64,000 nucleotides of DNA from Flavobacterium agricola (GTDB lineage Bacteria; Bacteroidota; Bacteroidia; Flavobacteriales; Flavobacteriaceae): assembly GCF_025919725.1 (NCBI RefSeq), contig NZ_CP081495.1:620001-684000 (forward strand). Reading direction: 5' to 3'. The position numbers and the translations under genes are program-made. The notes beneath the pieces were generated by a model, which ran no database searches, was not told the DNA's origin, and saw only the letters and a program-made list of their open reading frames with translations. Numbering within the stretch: the stretch's first letter is position 1; each line of letters starts with the position of its first letter. Shown in pieces: positions 25,037-34,339 of this stretch.

Positions 25037-26980
25037 ATGAAAAAAATAGTTTTATGCATTGCCCTTGCATTAAATATATATAATCCGGCCTTTGCACAAA
25101 GCGGCATCAAAGCAGGAGCTAAAAACTACAATGATTTAGCTTTTGTTGATGTAATTGCTGTTTACGAAAAGGTTGCTGCAGACGGATATGAATCTGCTGA
25201 TTTGTTTCAGAAGCTTGCCGACTCGTATTATTTTAACGGAGATTATGCCAATGCAGCCAAATATTACCAAAAGTTATTGGTTTTAGATGCAAACCAAGCG
25301 CCCGAATATTTTTACCGCAATGCGATTACTTTAAAATCGTTAGGTGAATACGAAAAATCGGATGCTATGATGCAAACGTTTGCTCAAAAAACAGCTCAAG
25401 ATTCTAGAGCAAAGTTGTACATAAACAACGAAGATTATTTAGAAGAAATTAAAAACAATTCTGGTCGTTTTACAATTGAAAATGCCAACATCAATTCTAA
25501 ATATTCAGATTACGGTACTGCTTTTTATCAAGATCAAATTGTATTTACAACTGCTCGTGATACCGGATCGTTAGTTAAACGCGTACATACCTGGACAGGC
25601 GAACCTTTTACAGTTTTACACCAAGCAACTTTGGCAGAAGACGGATCGGTTTCAAATCCAAAAAAATTCGCAAAACAAGTAAATTCAATTTTTCACGAAT
25701 CTACTCCTGTTTTTACGAAAGATGGTAAAACCATGTATTTTACACGTAACAATTACATAAACGGTAAAACCAGAAAAAACCAAGATAAAGTTGTCATGTT
25801 AAAAGTTTACAAAGCAACATTGGTTGATAACAAATGGAAAAACATTACCGAATTGCCATTTAATAGTAACGAATATAATGTAGCGCATCCGGCGTTAAGC
25901 CTTGACGAGAAAACGTTATATTTTGCGTCAGATATGCCAGGAACTTTAGGATCGTCAGATTTATTTAAAGTTGCTATTCATGAAGACGGAACTTTTGGGG
26001 AACCCGAAAATTTAGGTCCAGCAATTAATACCGAAGCGCGCGAAACGTTTCCGTTTGTTTCACAAAACAACGAACTGTATTTTGCTTCAGACGGGCATCC
26101 AGGTTTAGGTGGTTTAGATATTTTTGTTGCTTTTCCAGATGCAAAAGGAAACTTTAAATATGTACAAAATATTGGAGCTCCTGCAAACTCTGAAATGGAC
26201 GATTTTAGTTATGCCATTTTATCTGACCGTAAAATAGGATTTTTAAGTTCTAATCGTGAAGGTGGTTTTGGTAACGACGATATTTATAAGTTTACAGAAA
26301 ACACGCCGTTAAAAAACAAAAACGTAGTAGCGGTTCATGGTAAATTAATCGACTCGTTTACCCAAAAACCAATCGCAAATGCAACGGTAACGGTTTACGA
26401 CGAAAATTTCGAAAATCCAATTGCAGTAACAACAGATGCAAACGGTATGTATTTTATTCCGCTTTTAGAAACCAATACCAAATATTTCTTTAAAGACGAA
26501 AAAGAAGCATACCAAACCAATGAAACTGCTATGGTATTTTTACCAACCGAACAAGATGTTGTTACACAAAATGTGTATTTAGATCCGGTTAAAAAACCTA
26601 TTAAACAAGGTGATGATTTAGCTAAAGTTTTTGAAATTGAAATTATTTATTTTGATTTAGATAAAGCTAACATTCGTCCAGACGCAGCGGTTGATTTAGC
26701 TAAGGTGGTTGAAGTAATGAAAGAATATCCAACCATGAAGGTAGATATTCGTTCGCATACAGACAGCCGTGCAACTAAAACTTACAACCAGAAATTATCT
26801 GATCGCAGAGCCAAAGCAACACGAGCTTGGATGATTGAGCAAGGTATTGAGCCAGCAAGATTAACTGCAAAAGGATATGGTGAAAGCCAATTAGTAAATA
26901 AATGTGCCGATGGTGTTTCGTGTTCAGAAGCTGAACATCAAAAAAATCGCCGAAGCGAATTTATCATAACTTCCCTTTAA
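25037..26980 (+). CDS. OmpA-family protein with TPR and PD40 repeats
   Basis: 647 residues. A signal peptide (to about residue 21, F-A-Q-S) leads into TPR-like helices (about 30-140). PD40/beta-propeller strands follow (about 190-420; V-F-T-K-D-G-K-T-M-Y-F-T-R, L-Y-F-A-S-D-x-P-G), then a carboxypeptidase-regulatory beta sandwich (about 430-510) and a C-terminal OmpA domain (about 535-645; Y-F-D-L-D-K-A-N-I-R-P, H-T-D-S-R, N-x-x-L-S-D-R-R-A) that binds peptidoglycan. It is the third gene of the adhesin-PorP operon and probably tethers the surface complex to the cell wall. Ends at a terminator. Confidence 0.92.
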   Translation: MKKIVLCIALALNIYNPAFAQSGIKAGAKNYNDLAFVDVIAVYEKVAADGYESADLFQKLADSYYFNGDYANAAKYYQKLLVLDANQAPEYFYRNAITLKSLGEYEKSDAMMQTFAQKTAQDSRAKLYINNEDYLEEIKNNSGRFTIENANINSKYSDYGTAFYQDQIVFTTARDTGSLVKRVHTWTGEPFTVLHQATLAEDGSVSNPKKFAKQVNSIFHESTPVFTKDGKTMYFTRNNYINGKTRKNQDKVVMLKVYKATLVDNKWKNITELPFNSNEYNVAHPALSLDEKTLYFASDMPGTLGSSDLFKVAIHEDGTFGEPENLGPAINTEARETFPFVSQNNELYFASDGHPGLGGLDIFVAFPDAKGNFKYVQNIGAPANSEMDDFSYAILSDRKIGFLSSNREGGFGNDDIYKFTENTPLKNKNVVAVHGKLIDSFTQKPIANATVTVYDENFENPIAVTTDANGMYFIPLLETNTKYFFKDEKEAYQTNETAMVFLPTEQDVVTQNVYLDPVKKPIKQGDDLAKVFEIEIIYFDLDKANIRPDAAVDLAKVVEVMKEYPTMKVDIRSHTDSRATKTYNQKLSDRRAKATRAWMIEQGIEPARLTAKGYGESQLVNKCADGVSCSEAEHQKNRRSEFIITSL

Positions 26981-26987
26981 TTATTAC

Positions 26988-27019
26988 AAAAAAGCCTGAT
27001 TTTAAATCAGGCTTTTTTT
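26988..27019 (+). terminator. Terminator of the adhesin operon
   Basis: AAAAAAGCCTGATTT and AAATCAGGCTTTTTT pair with essentially no loop beyond TTAA-like bases, giving a strong intrinsic terminator. Confidence 0.9.
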
Positions 27020-27123
27020 ATGCATTAATATTTTATTATGATGATAAAAAAAACAACAATTTCTTTATGATATGTTAAAACTAAATCTATTTTTGTAAGA
27101 AAAATAAACTAAACAAAAAGTTA

Positions 27124-27546
27124 ATGAAAAAATCACTACTTGCTGTGTTTCTTGCAGCTCCAATCTTGTTTACAAGTTGTGCTACTATTGTTTCCGGATC
27201 CAAAAAAAAGGTAACTATTTCTAGTACACCTTCAGAAGCATCTGTTTATATTAATGATGTAGAAGTCGGTAAAACGCCGTTAGAAACTAAGTTAAAACGC
27301 AAACAAAGTTATAATGTTTTAATCAAATTAGATAACTACGAAGATTACTCAGTTAAAATTAATAAAAAATTTAATGCGTGGTATTTAGGTAATATTATGC
27401 TTGGCGGCGCTGTTGGTTTTATTATAGATCCAATAACGGGAGCTATGTTTAAATTAGATCCAACAATTATTTATGTTGATTTTGATAAAGTAAAAGCAAG
27501 TAAGGAATTAAACGAACCAATTCCGGTTGCTGCATCTTCAAACTAA
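27124..27546 (+). CDS. PEGA-domain lipoprotein
   Basis: 140 residues. The lipobox F-T-S-C-A places Cys19 as the lipid anchor. C-A-T-I-V-S-G-S-K-K-K-V leads into a PEGA motif (S-S-T-P-S-E-A-S-V-Y-I-N-D-V-E-V-G-K-T-P). A glycine-rich hydrophobic hairpin (L-G-G-A-V-G-F-I-I-D-P-I-T-G-A-M-F) follows, typical of envelope lipoproteins in Bacteroidota. Role unknown. A hairpin terminator at 27568 separates it from the next gene. Confidence 0.8.
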   Translation: MKKSLLAVFLAAPILFTSCATIVSGSKKKVTISSTPSEASVYINDVEVGKTPLETKLKRKQSYNVLIKLDNYEDYSVKINKKFNAWYLGNIMLGGAVGFIIDPITGAMFKLDPTIIYVDFDKVKASKELNEPIPVAASSN

Positions 27547-27567
27547 AATAAAGCTACAATCCATTTA

Positions 27568-27603
27568 AATCCCAAAATATATGTCGTATTTTGGGGTTTT
27601 AAA
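27568..27603 (+). terminator. Terminator after the PEGA lipoprotein gene
   Basis: CCCAAAATA pairs with TATTTTGGG around a 7-nt loop, followed by GTTTT. It overlaps an alternative upstream start of the deformylase frame (27581), supporting the later ATG at 27617. Confidence 0.75.
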
Positions 27604-27616
27604 TTTTAGATTGAAA

Positions 27617-28279
27617 ATGAAGATTAATAATTTCCTTTTACTTGTATTTTCCCCATTACTTATGCACGCACAACCAACTCAAAAATCAGATTTTACTGCA
27701 CAAGAAATTGAATTGATTCAATCCGGAACAGCCGAAGATCCGATGCGTGTTTTGTTAACTACAAATGAAGACGATTTAGCCTTTTTAACCCAACAAGCGC
27801 AACCTATAAACCCGAATAGTGAAAACTTACAACTTTTAGCCGACCGAATGTTAACCACAGTTAACGATCCTAAAACGCGTGGGGTAGGTATTGCAGCGCC
27901 GCAAGTTGGAATTTCGCGCCAAGCCTTTTTGGTAAAACGTTTAGATAAAATAAATGCTCCGTTTGAATTGTTTATCAACCCTAAAATAACTTGGTATTCT
28001 GATGTAAAAAGATACGGACAAGAAGGATGTTTATCTATTCCTGATCAAACCGGAAAAGTTTATCGCAGTTTAGTTATTCAAATTGAATATTGTGATTTAG
28101 AAGGCAACGAACATAAAGAAGTAATTGAAGGTTATACCGCAGTAATTTGTCAGCATGAATACGACCATTTAAATGGTGTTTTATTTTTAGACCAAATAGA
28201 ACGATCAGAAGGTTTTAATTATGCAAAATCTGAAACTAAAAATGCGTTGTATTACGAACTTTTACCTCCAACGCCGTAA
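27617..28279 (+). CDS. def: Peptide deformylase with a signal peptide
   Basis: 220 residues from the ATG at 27617. All three deformylase motifs are intact: G-V-G-I-A-A-P-Q (89-96), E-G-C-L-S (Cys138) and Q-H-E-Y-D-H (His180, Glu181, His184, metal site). Unusually, residues 1-19 form a Sec signal peptide (F-L-L-L-V-F-S-P-L-L-M-H-A-Q) and about 65 extra residues precede the catalytic core. The usual deformylase (about 190 aa) is cytoplasmic, so this copy is probably periplasmic or surface-exposed and unlikely to be the housekeeping enzyme. It is a single-gene unit. Confidence 0.9.
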   Translation: MKINNFLLLVFSPLLMHAQPTQKSDFTAQEIELIQSGTAEDPMRVLLTTNEDDLAFLTQQAQPINPNSENLQLLADRMLTTVNDPKTRGVGIAAPQVGISRQAFLVKRLDKINAPFELFINPKITWYSDVKRYGQEGCLSIPDQTGKVYRSLVIQIEYCDLEGNEHKEVIEGYTAVICQHEYDHLNGVLFLDQIERSEGFNYAKSETKNALYYELLPPTP

Positions 28280-28448
28280 TTTATTTTCCGTTTTTTTTTA
28301 TTCTTATATAAAAAAAGATAATTTGTATTTCGAGTTCTAGATTCTGAAGTGCCAGAATGAAATTTGTAATGTTTAACAATTCGCATATTATTCAAAATAT
28401 ATTTACAATATCAAATACCGGTTCACGTTATCTGTTGTAAATATAAAT

Positions 28449-29045
28449 ATGAAAAAACTTACTTTTTTAGCAGCTTTATTGGCTTTGGCTTCTTGTCGAG
28501 AATCGGTTTCTTTTACCGAGCCGCAACCCGCAAACGCATCTGATTTAAGCGGATTTCCTAAAAAATATCAAGGATATTACGACAATCCTATTACGGGCGA
28601 AAATATTATTGTTTCTGAACATTATGTAACGCGTGGATTAATGATTTACGATACATTAGCTATGCACGAATTAGAAACTATTGCTCCTGAAGTTAAGCAG
28701 CATTACAAACCCGTTTCTGACAGCTTGTTTGTTAACCGAACGTATCATAACGATACGGTTTTTGCTTTGCCTAAAGGCGATATATTACGTAAAACAAAAG
28801 GTTATTTGTTTTTAAATATTCAGGAAAAAAATGGAGATTGGAATGTTTCTCAGTTTGGCTTTAAGAATAATGTTTTAAGCATAGCCCAAATTAGTACCAA
28901 GCAAGAAATTGAGTTGTTAAATGAAATTACGGATCAGGATCCGAACGAAGCAGCCAATCAGGTTTATGCCTTATCTAAAAAAGAATTTAAAGAATTTGTT
29001 GATAAAAACGGTTTTAAAGTAACCGAAACCTTTTTAAAACAATAA
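28449..29045 (+). CDS. Hypothetical lipoprotein
   Basis: 198 residues. The lipobox L-A-S-C-R puts the lipidated Cys at residue 16. The mature part is rich in beta strands and polar residues (Y-Y-D-N-P-I-T-G-E-N-I-I-V-S-E-H) and ends in a helical segment with F-K-E-F-V-D-K. No known domain was recognised. It is an isolated unit with 170 bp of AT-rich DNA upstream and a shared terminator downstream. Confidence 0.7.
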   Translation: MKKLTFLAALLALASCRESVSFTEPQPANASDLSGFPKKYQGYYDNPITGENIIVSEHYVTRGLMIYDTLAMHELETIAPEVKQHYKPVSDSLFVNRTYHNDTVFALPKGDILRKTKGYLFLNIQEKNGDWNVSQFGFKNNVLSIAQISTKQEIELLNEITDQDPNEAANQVYALSKKEFKEFVDKNGFKVTETFLKQ

Positions 29046-29056
29046 ATCTAAGACAT

Positions 29057-29090
29057 AAAAAAAGAGGAGCTTAATTAAGCTCCTCTTTTT
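29057..29090. terminator. Bidirectional terminator
   Basis: AAAGAGGAGCTTAA is followed directly by its reverse complement TTAAGCTCCTCTTT, flanked by A and T runs. It ends both converging genes; the stop of the CBS-domain gene (29071) is at the hairpin tip. Confidence 0.88.
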
Positions 29091-30462
29091 CGTTTTTATC
29101 TTTAACTTTAAGTTCTATTAATTCAACCGAATTGCGGTACATTTTTAAAATACGTCCGGTATAATATTCTAAATCTACAATATCACCTTCTTTCAATTCG
29201 TATTCATCAGTACATATTTCGGCTATTAAACCAGCTAAGGTTTCGTAATGTTCACTTTCTTCAAAAGAATATGGTAAAAAACGATTGATATCGGTAATGG
29301 TATTGTGAGAATCTACAATAAAAACACCAACTTCTTTTTCAGAAACAATAGGTTCTTCATTATCGTATTCATCCTGAATTTCACCAACCAATTCTTCTAA
29401 AATATCTTCTAAAGTAACCAGTCCAATAAAATCACCAATTTCGTCGGTAACAATGGCAACCTGAATGTGTTTTTGCTGAAAGGTTTTTAATAAGTTTTTA
29501 ATTAAAGATGTTTCAGAAACAAATAATGGTTCGCGTAAAATACTTTTTATTTCAAAACCTTCGCCTTTTTGTGCATAAGCTCTAAATAAATCTTTGGTAT
29601 GTAAAACACCAATTATATTTTCGGTATTATCTTCGTAAACCGGATATCTAGAATAACCTTCGCTAAGCGTATAACGAATAACTTCTTTTACCGGCGTTAA
29701 AACATCAATAATAGATACGTTTTTCTTAATTGTAAAAACATTGGTAACACGACGATCATCAAAATCAAAAACGTTCTGAATTAAATCACGCTCGGTTTCT
29801 TCAATAGCACCTCCAGCTTGGCTTTCGGTAATAATCATTCGTAATTCTTCTTCCGAGTGAATGTCCGAACCATGAATTGGTTTTACACCAATGATGCGTA
29901 ATAAAATATTTGCAAATCCATTCATCACATAAATTACTGGTTTAAAAACCGCATAAAATATACGTAATGGCCATGCAACTGCAAATGTTGTTTTGGTTGG
30001 GAATTGAATAGCTAATGATTTTGGAGCTAATTCACCAAACACAATGTGTAAAATAGTAATAATAACAAAGGCAATTGGGAAAGAAATGTTACGCGCTAGC
30101 GTATCCCAGTAGGCACCTGTTAATCCAAAAAGATCAAAACTTTTTAAAATGACCGGAGTTAATGAACTTTCACCCACCCAACCTAATCCTAATGAAGCTA
30201 ATGTAATCCCTAATTGGGTAGCTGCTAAGTAAGAATCCAGGTTATTTACAATTTTCATGGCAGCTTTGGTGTTAGACGAGCTAATGTTTTGCTGCACTTG
30301 GATTTGCGAAGTTCGTACTTTAACAATAGCAAATTCTGCTGCTACGAAAAATCCATTTAAAAAAACTAAAAATAAGGTAAGTAAAAGTTTGGCGACCGAT
30401 ATGTCGTCCGATAAAGCTTCGGAGGTAGCATTAGCTACCAAGCTCAGGGGTATTGCGTCCAT
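29071..30462 (-). CDS. CNNM/CorC-HlyC family transporter (hemolysin-like)
   Basis: 463 residues. An N-terminal DUF21/CNNM membrane domain spans about 20-215 (F-L-N-G-F-F-V-A-A-E-F-A-I-V-K-V-R, A-T-Q-L-G-I-T-L-A-S-L-G-L-G-W-V-G-E). A CBS pair follows (about 230-360, Y-S-R-Y-P-V-Y-E-D, D-L-F-R-A-Y, V-T-D-E-I-G-D-F-I-G-L-V-T-L-E-D-I-L-E-E-L), then a C-terminal CorC/HlyC transporter-associated domain (about 375-455). Homologues handle Mg2+/Co2+ efflux or resistance at the inner membrane. The 'hemolysin' name is historical. Full family length, single-gene unit. Confidence 0.9.
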   Translation of the reverse strand: MDAIPLSLVANATSEALSDDISVAKLLLTLFLVFLNGFFVAAEFAIVKVRTSQIQVQQNISSSNTKAAMKIVNNLDSYLAATQLGITLASLGLGWVGESSLTPVILKSFDLFGLTGAYWDTLARNISFPIAFVIITILHIVFGELAPKSLAIQFPTKTTFAVAWPLRIFYAVFKPVIYVMNGFANILLRIIGVKPIHGSDIHSEEELRMIITESQAGGAIEETERDLIQNVFDFDDRRVTNVFTIKKNVSIIDVLTPVKEVIRYTLSEGYSRYPVYEDNTENIIGVLHTKDLFRAYAQKGEGFEIKSILREPLFVSETSLIKNLLKTFQQKHIQVAIVTDEIGDFIGLVTLEDILEELVGEIQDEYDNEEPIVSEKEVGVFIVDSHNTITDINRFLPYSFEESEHYETLAGLIAEICTDEYELKEGDIVDLEYYTGRILKMYRNSVELIELKVKDKNEKEELN

Positions 30463-30562
30463 ATAGAATGATTAAAATAAACTCGATTGTTAGGTTTGAG
30501 TTTCTAAGATACAAAAATATTAAATCAAATGGAATAATAAATTTTATTTACATAAATAATTT

Positions 30563-30605
30563 TATATCCTCAAGTTCCTTTATTTTTAACTAACTTGAGG
30601 ATATA
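30563..30605 (-). terminator. Hairpin downstream of sbcC
   Basis: TATATCCTCAAGTT pairs perfectly with AACTTGAGGATATA across a 15-nt loop just after the sbcC stop (30616). The T-tail on the minus strand is weak, so termination is likely but not certain. Confidence 0.6.
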
Positions 30606-30615
30606 AGCTTGTTGA

Positions 30616-33600
30616 TTATGCAGTTACCTGAATTTTACTTTTTCCGTTGCCTTGTGGCGTAACCTGAATTTTAACTGCCAAACGATCTATCACAGCATCT
30701 AAATGCGAAATAATGCCAATCATGCGCCCTTGATTTTGTAAGTTTTCTAAGGCTAAAAATGCAGTTTCTAACGAATTCGGATCTAAACTTCCAAAACCTT
30801 CATCAATAAACAACGATTCAACCTGCAATTGCGTTGACGAAATGGTTGAAAGCGCCAAAGATAAAGCCAACGAAACTAAAAAGGTTTCTCCGCCCGAAAG
30901 TGAATTGGTTGCACGTTTTGCATTAGCCATATATTGGTCAATTACTAGAATTGAAAGGCTGTCGTCAATGCGTTCTAAAATATAACGGTTATTAATTTGC
31001 TGTAATTGCGCATTGGCAGCTTGTAACAACAAATCTAATGTAAATTGCTGTGCTAATTTTTTTAAACGATCGCCCGATGCACTACCTAACAAGTTGTTTA
31101 ATTCTTGCCATTCTAAATAATCAGGTTCTAATGTATTGCGTTTTTCGATTAAGTTTTTCTGAGCATCAATGTTATTGTTGTGATTTAACAACTTGGTTTT
31201 ATCGGCTAATAAAATCTCATTATGTTCTTCTTTTGCTAAAAGCAATTCTTGCTTTTTAAGTGCAATATTTGCTACATCCAATTCGGGCTTGTTTGTGGTT
31301 TGGTGTTTTTCAATTTGCGAAATAACAGTTTTTTGTGCACCCAATATATTTGCTTTTTCTTGCAAGGTTGCATCAATGTTTTTACGCGTATTAACAAGCC
31401 ATTCGTTGTTGTAAGCGCACAGGTTAAACAACTTATCTGCATCTAAATGCAACTCATTTTGTGTATTCCAATTTGTAATAAAACGCTCAATTTCTGCTTT
31501 GTTTTTCGCAATGTTCTGTTGTGTTTTTGTTAGTTGCTCATTTTTCTCTAAAACGCTAGTTTGGCATTTTACTAAATTGTTTTCTACAATTTTTTCGTCA
31601 GCAAGTAATTTTTCTACTGTGTCTAATTGTTTGGTTGTTTGTTGTTTTAGAGCTTGTTCAACAATATCAATTGCTTGGCCATCAAAAAACAAAATACGTT
31701 CTGCTTTATGTTGGTTTAAAAATTGCGTTTCGTTAGCTATTTTTTGTTGTAAATCGGTATACGTTTTTTCTTTTTCTTTTAAAATTGAATCGATTTTTTC
31801 GGTTTCATTTACAAGGTTTTGCCATTCTGTTTTTAAACCTTCTTCTTTAGCAATGTTCTCATTCCAAGCTGAAATTTGAGTAGAAATATTTTCTATAAAT
31901 ACCAAAGCATTTTGTTTAAAAGAAGCTAACCAATTGGGCTGGTTTAAAATGGCATCAATTTGTTGGCAACTTGCTGTTTCGGTTTTACGCAGCTTATCTC
32001 CGTTGTTTTTAATTTCTTCTAGCTTGTTTTTATGCGTTTCTTGCGCAATTTGCAATTGATTGATTTCTTTACCAATAATTTCAAGTTGATTTTGAAGCTG
32101 TTGTTTAGAATTTTCTAAAGCAACAATTTCTTTTTGTAATTCGGTAGCTGCTGCTATTTGTTGGGCAAGCGCTTTATTACTTGTGTTAATTTGAATAAGT
32201 TCTTGTTCTAAATCAGCTTTATTTGTAGCGTTTTGTATTGAAAATGGGGCAGAAGTAGGTACTTTTTTAGTCCACTTATCAATACACAAATTGTGTTCTA
32301 ATTGCTGTTCGTTATAACTAACTTTTAAGTTAGCAATAACTTCTGCAGTGTATTTTAAACAGGTTTCTAATCGCGTTTGTAAAGCTAATGTTTCATTTTT
32401 CTGAACATCAAGCACGTTTAAATCAGCAATTGCTTTTTCTACTAAACTTGTTACAACTTCAACCTGATTAATTTCATGCTGTGAGCTTCCGCAAACCGGA
32501 CAAGCACAACCAGGTTGTAATTGGCTACGTAAATGCAAAACGTTTGCAGAATTTTCTAGCTTTAATTTATCAACATAAATGGTTTGATGAGCATGTTGCT
32601 GTTTAATTTGTTCAATTTGTTTATTTGCCTCAGTTAATTGGTTGTTAGCTTCACTAAAATCTTGTTCAGCCGTTTTAATATCTTGTTCTGTTTTTTGTTT
32701 TTGCAGCGTTAAACGGTCGTATTCAACCGCAATTTGATATAAATCTTTTAAAACATCCGTTTGCGTTTGCCAATCTTTTTGCTTGGTAATAAGCTCCGTA
32801 AAATCTTGTTTTTCAAGGTTTTCTTTTTTCGGGTTTATTGCTGCATTAATAACATCTAGTTTGTTTGTTATTTCAGTTTTTTTAGCTTCTAAATCAAGTA
32901 ATTGTGCGTTGGTTTTTTGAGCATTAGCTATATGAAGCTGATGTTCTTCAAGCAAAGCTTTTATTTGGTTTTGAGTTTGTTGTACTTGCTGTAATTGGTT
33001 TTGCAATAAGCTGGCATTTGCCGCCCAATTTTTTACCTTTTGGTTGGTTGTAAACCACGCTTGAATTGCATCTAAAGCTGTTTTTTTTGCAGATGTTTCT
33101 GCTTTTTTATTTTTTAGCTGAAGCTGAAAATTAGCAATTTCATCAGCATTATTTTTTGCGTTTGTTTGTAATTCTGCAACAACTTCTGATGCTTTTTTTA
33201 ATAAAACATCAATTTCTCGTGCTTTTTTGTACAACGGTTCGTTTGCAGTTGCCTGATTTAGCAAGTTTTTGTGTTGGTCTTTTTCTTTTTCTAATGTTTG
33301 TACTATTTCATCTTTTTGTTTAGCTAAAGTTTTGCTTTGTTGGATTAATCCATTAATCTCATTTTCTGTTTCAGTTAAACGTTTTTGAGCTTGTATATTT
33401 TCGGTAACTAAAGGTTTGATATCTTGAATATTTTCAACCTGTTTTAACAGCTCAATTTCAGGTTTTAGTTGCTGCAACTTGGTTTCAACAAGTTCTATTT
33501 GCTGGTTTATTCTTGTTAATTGCGTTTGTAAATCGGATTCGGTTTTATACCACGTTTCATAAGTTTGCAGTTGATTGGCATCAGTATCTAATTTTTTTAA

Positions 33601-34339
33601 TGCTTTTTCGGTATTTTCAATCTGTTTTTTTAACGCATCTAAATCTTCATCATTTAATAAATGTAAAGCATTGATTTGCTGTTCAATCTGAATAAAATCG
33701 TTTTTAATTTGCTGATTTTTTTCGTAAATGCCTTTAGATATTTCCGAGTAAACTTCTGTTCCGGTTAACTTTTCTAAAATTTGTGCACGATCGGTATCGC
33801 TTGCATTTAAAAATGCCTGAAAATCGCCTTGAGCTAAGATTACCGATTTGGTAAATTGTTTAAAATCTAGACCAACTAAAGTTTTTATTTTTTCAAGAAT
33901 TTTTGTGATTTTATTATCCGGAAAAACTTCGTTTAAAGTTTCGTTGTGTAAAATCATGCTCACGCCTTGTAGCTTGCCATTAGCTAAATCTCGTGCACGA
34001 CGTAGCAGCCAAGTACTTTTCCAAACATGGCCGTCAATAGCAGTGAAACGCACGTGCACGCTGCCAGAACCTGCGCCGCGGCGTAATAAGTTCTGCGGGT
34101 TGTTGGTTGGTAACGTTTCATTTTCGTACTGAATGCTGGTGCTATTGGTTTGCCTATCTAAACGGGGTTGTGTTGTAAAGCCCTAAACAAATGGCATCAA
34201 TAATTGATGATTTACCGGCTCCAACCGGACCGGTAATACCAAACAAGCCAATGTTTGCAAACTTTTCGTCTTCAAAATTAATTAAATATGGCCCTTCTAT
34301 TGAGGTGATATTGGTAATTTCAACGCTTAGTATTTTCAT
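30616..34339 (-). pseudogene. sbcC: SbcC exonuclease ATPase subunit, frameshifted near the start
   Basis: SMC-like ATPase of the SbcCD nuclease, which cuts DNA hairpins. Residues 1-60 hold the Walker A site G-P-V-G-A-G-K-S and run to L-Y-N-T-T-P-F-R, then a TAG at about 34156. The downstream frame continues with the expected R-L-D-R-Q-T-N-S-T-S-I-Q-Y-E and runs to the end through long coiled coils. These flank a C-P-V-C zinc hook. The ABC signature L-S-G-G-E and Walker B L-F-I-D-E-G-F-G-S-L-D follow. The break is at a G4/C4 run (34164-34167); the frame differs by +1 or -2. The start overlaps the sbcD stop as TAATG. If the shift is real, only an N-terminally truncated protein could be made. 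Confidence 0.88.

Noticed and set aside
31050..31880. Several plus-strand open frames within sbcC
   Set aside because: They are reverse-complement shadows of the Lys/Gln/Glu-rich coiled-coil coding sequence and lack start context or family similarity.
34160..34170. Programmed frameshift in sbcC
   Set aside because: No upstream Shine-Dalgarno, slippery heptamer or downstream structure comparable to prfB or IS3; a homopolymer indel is simpler.
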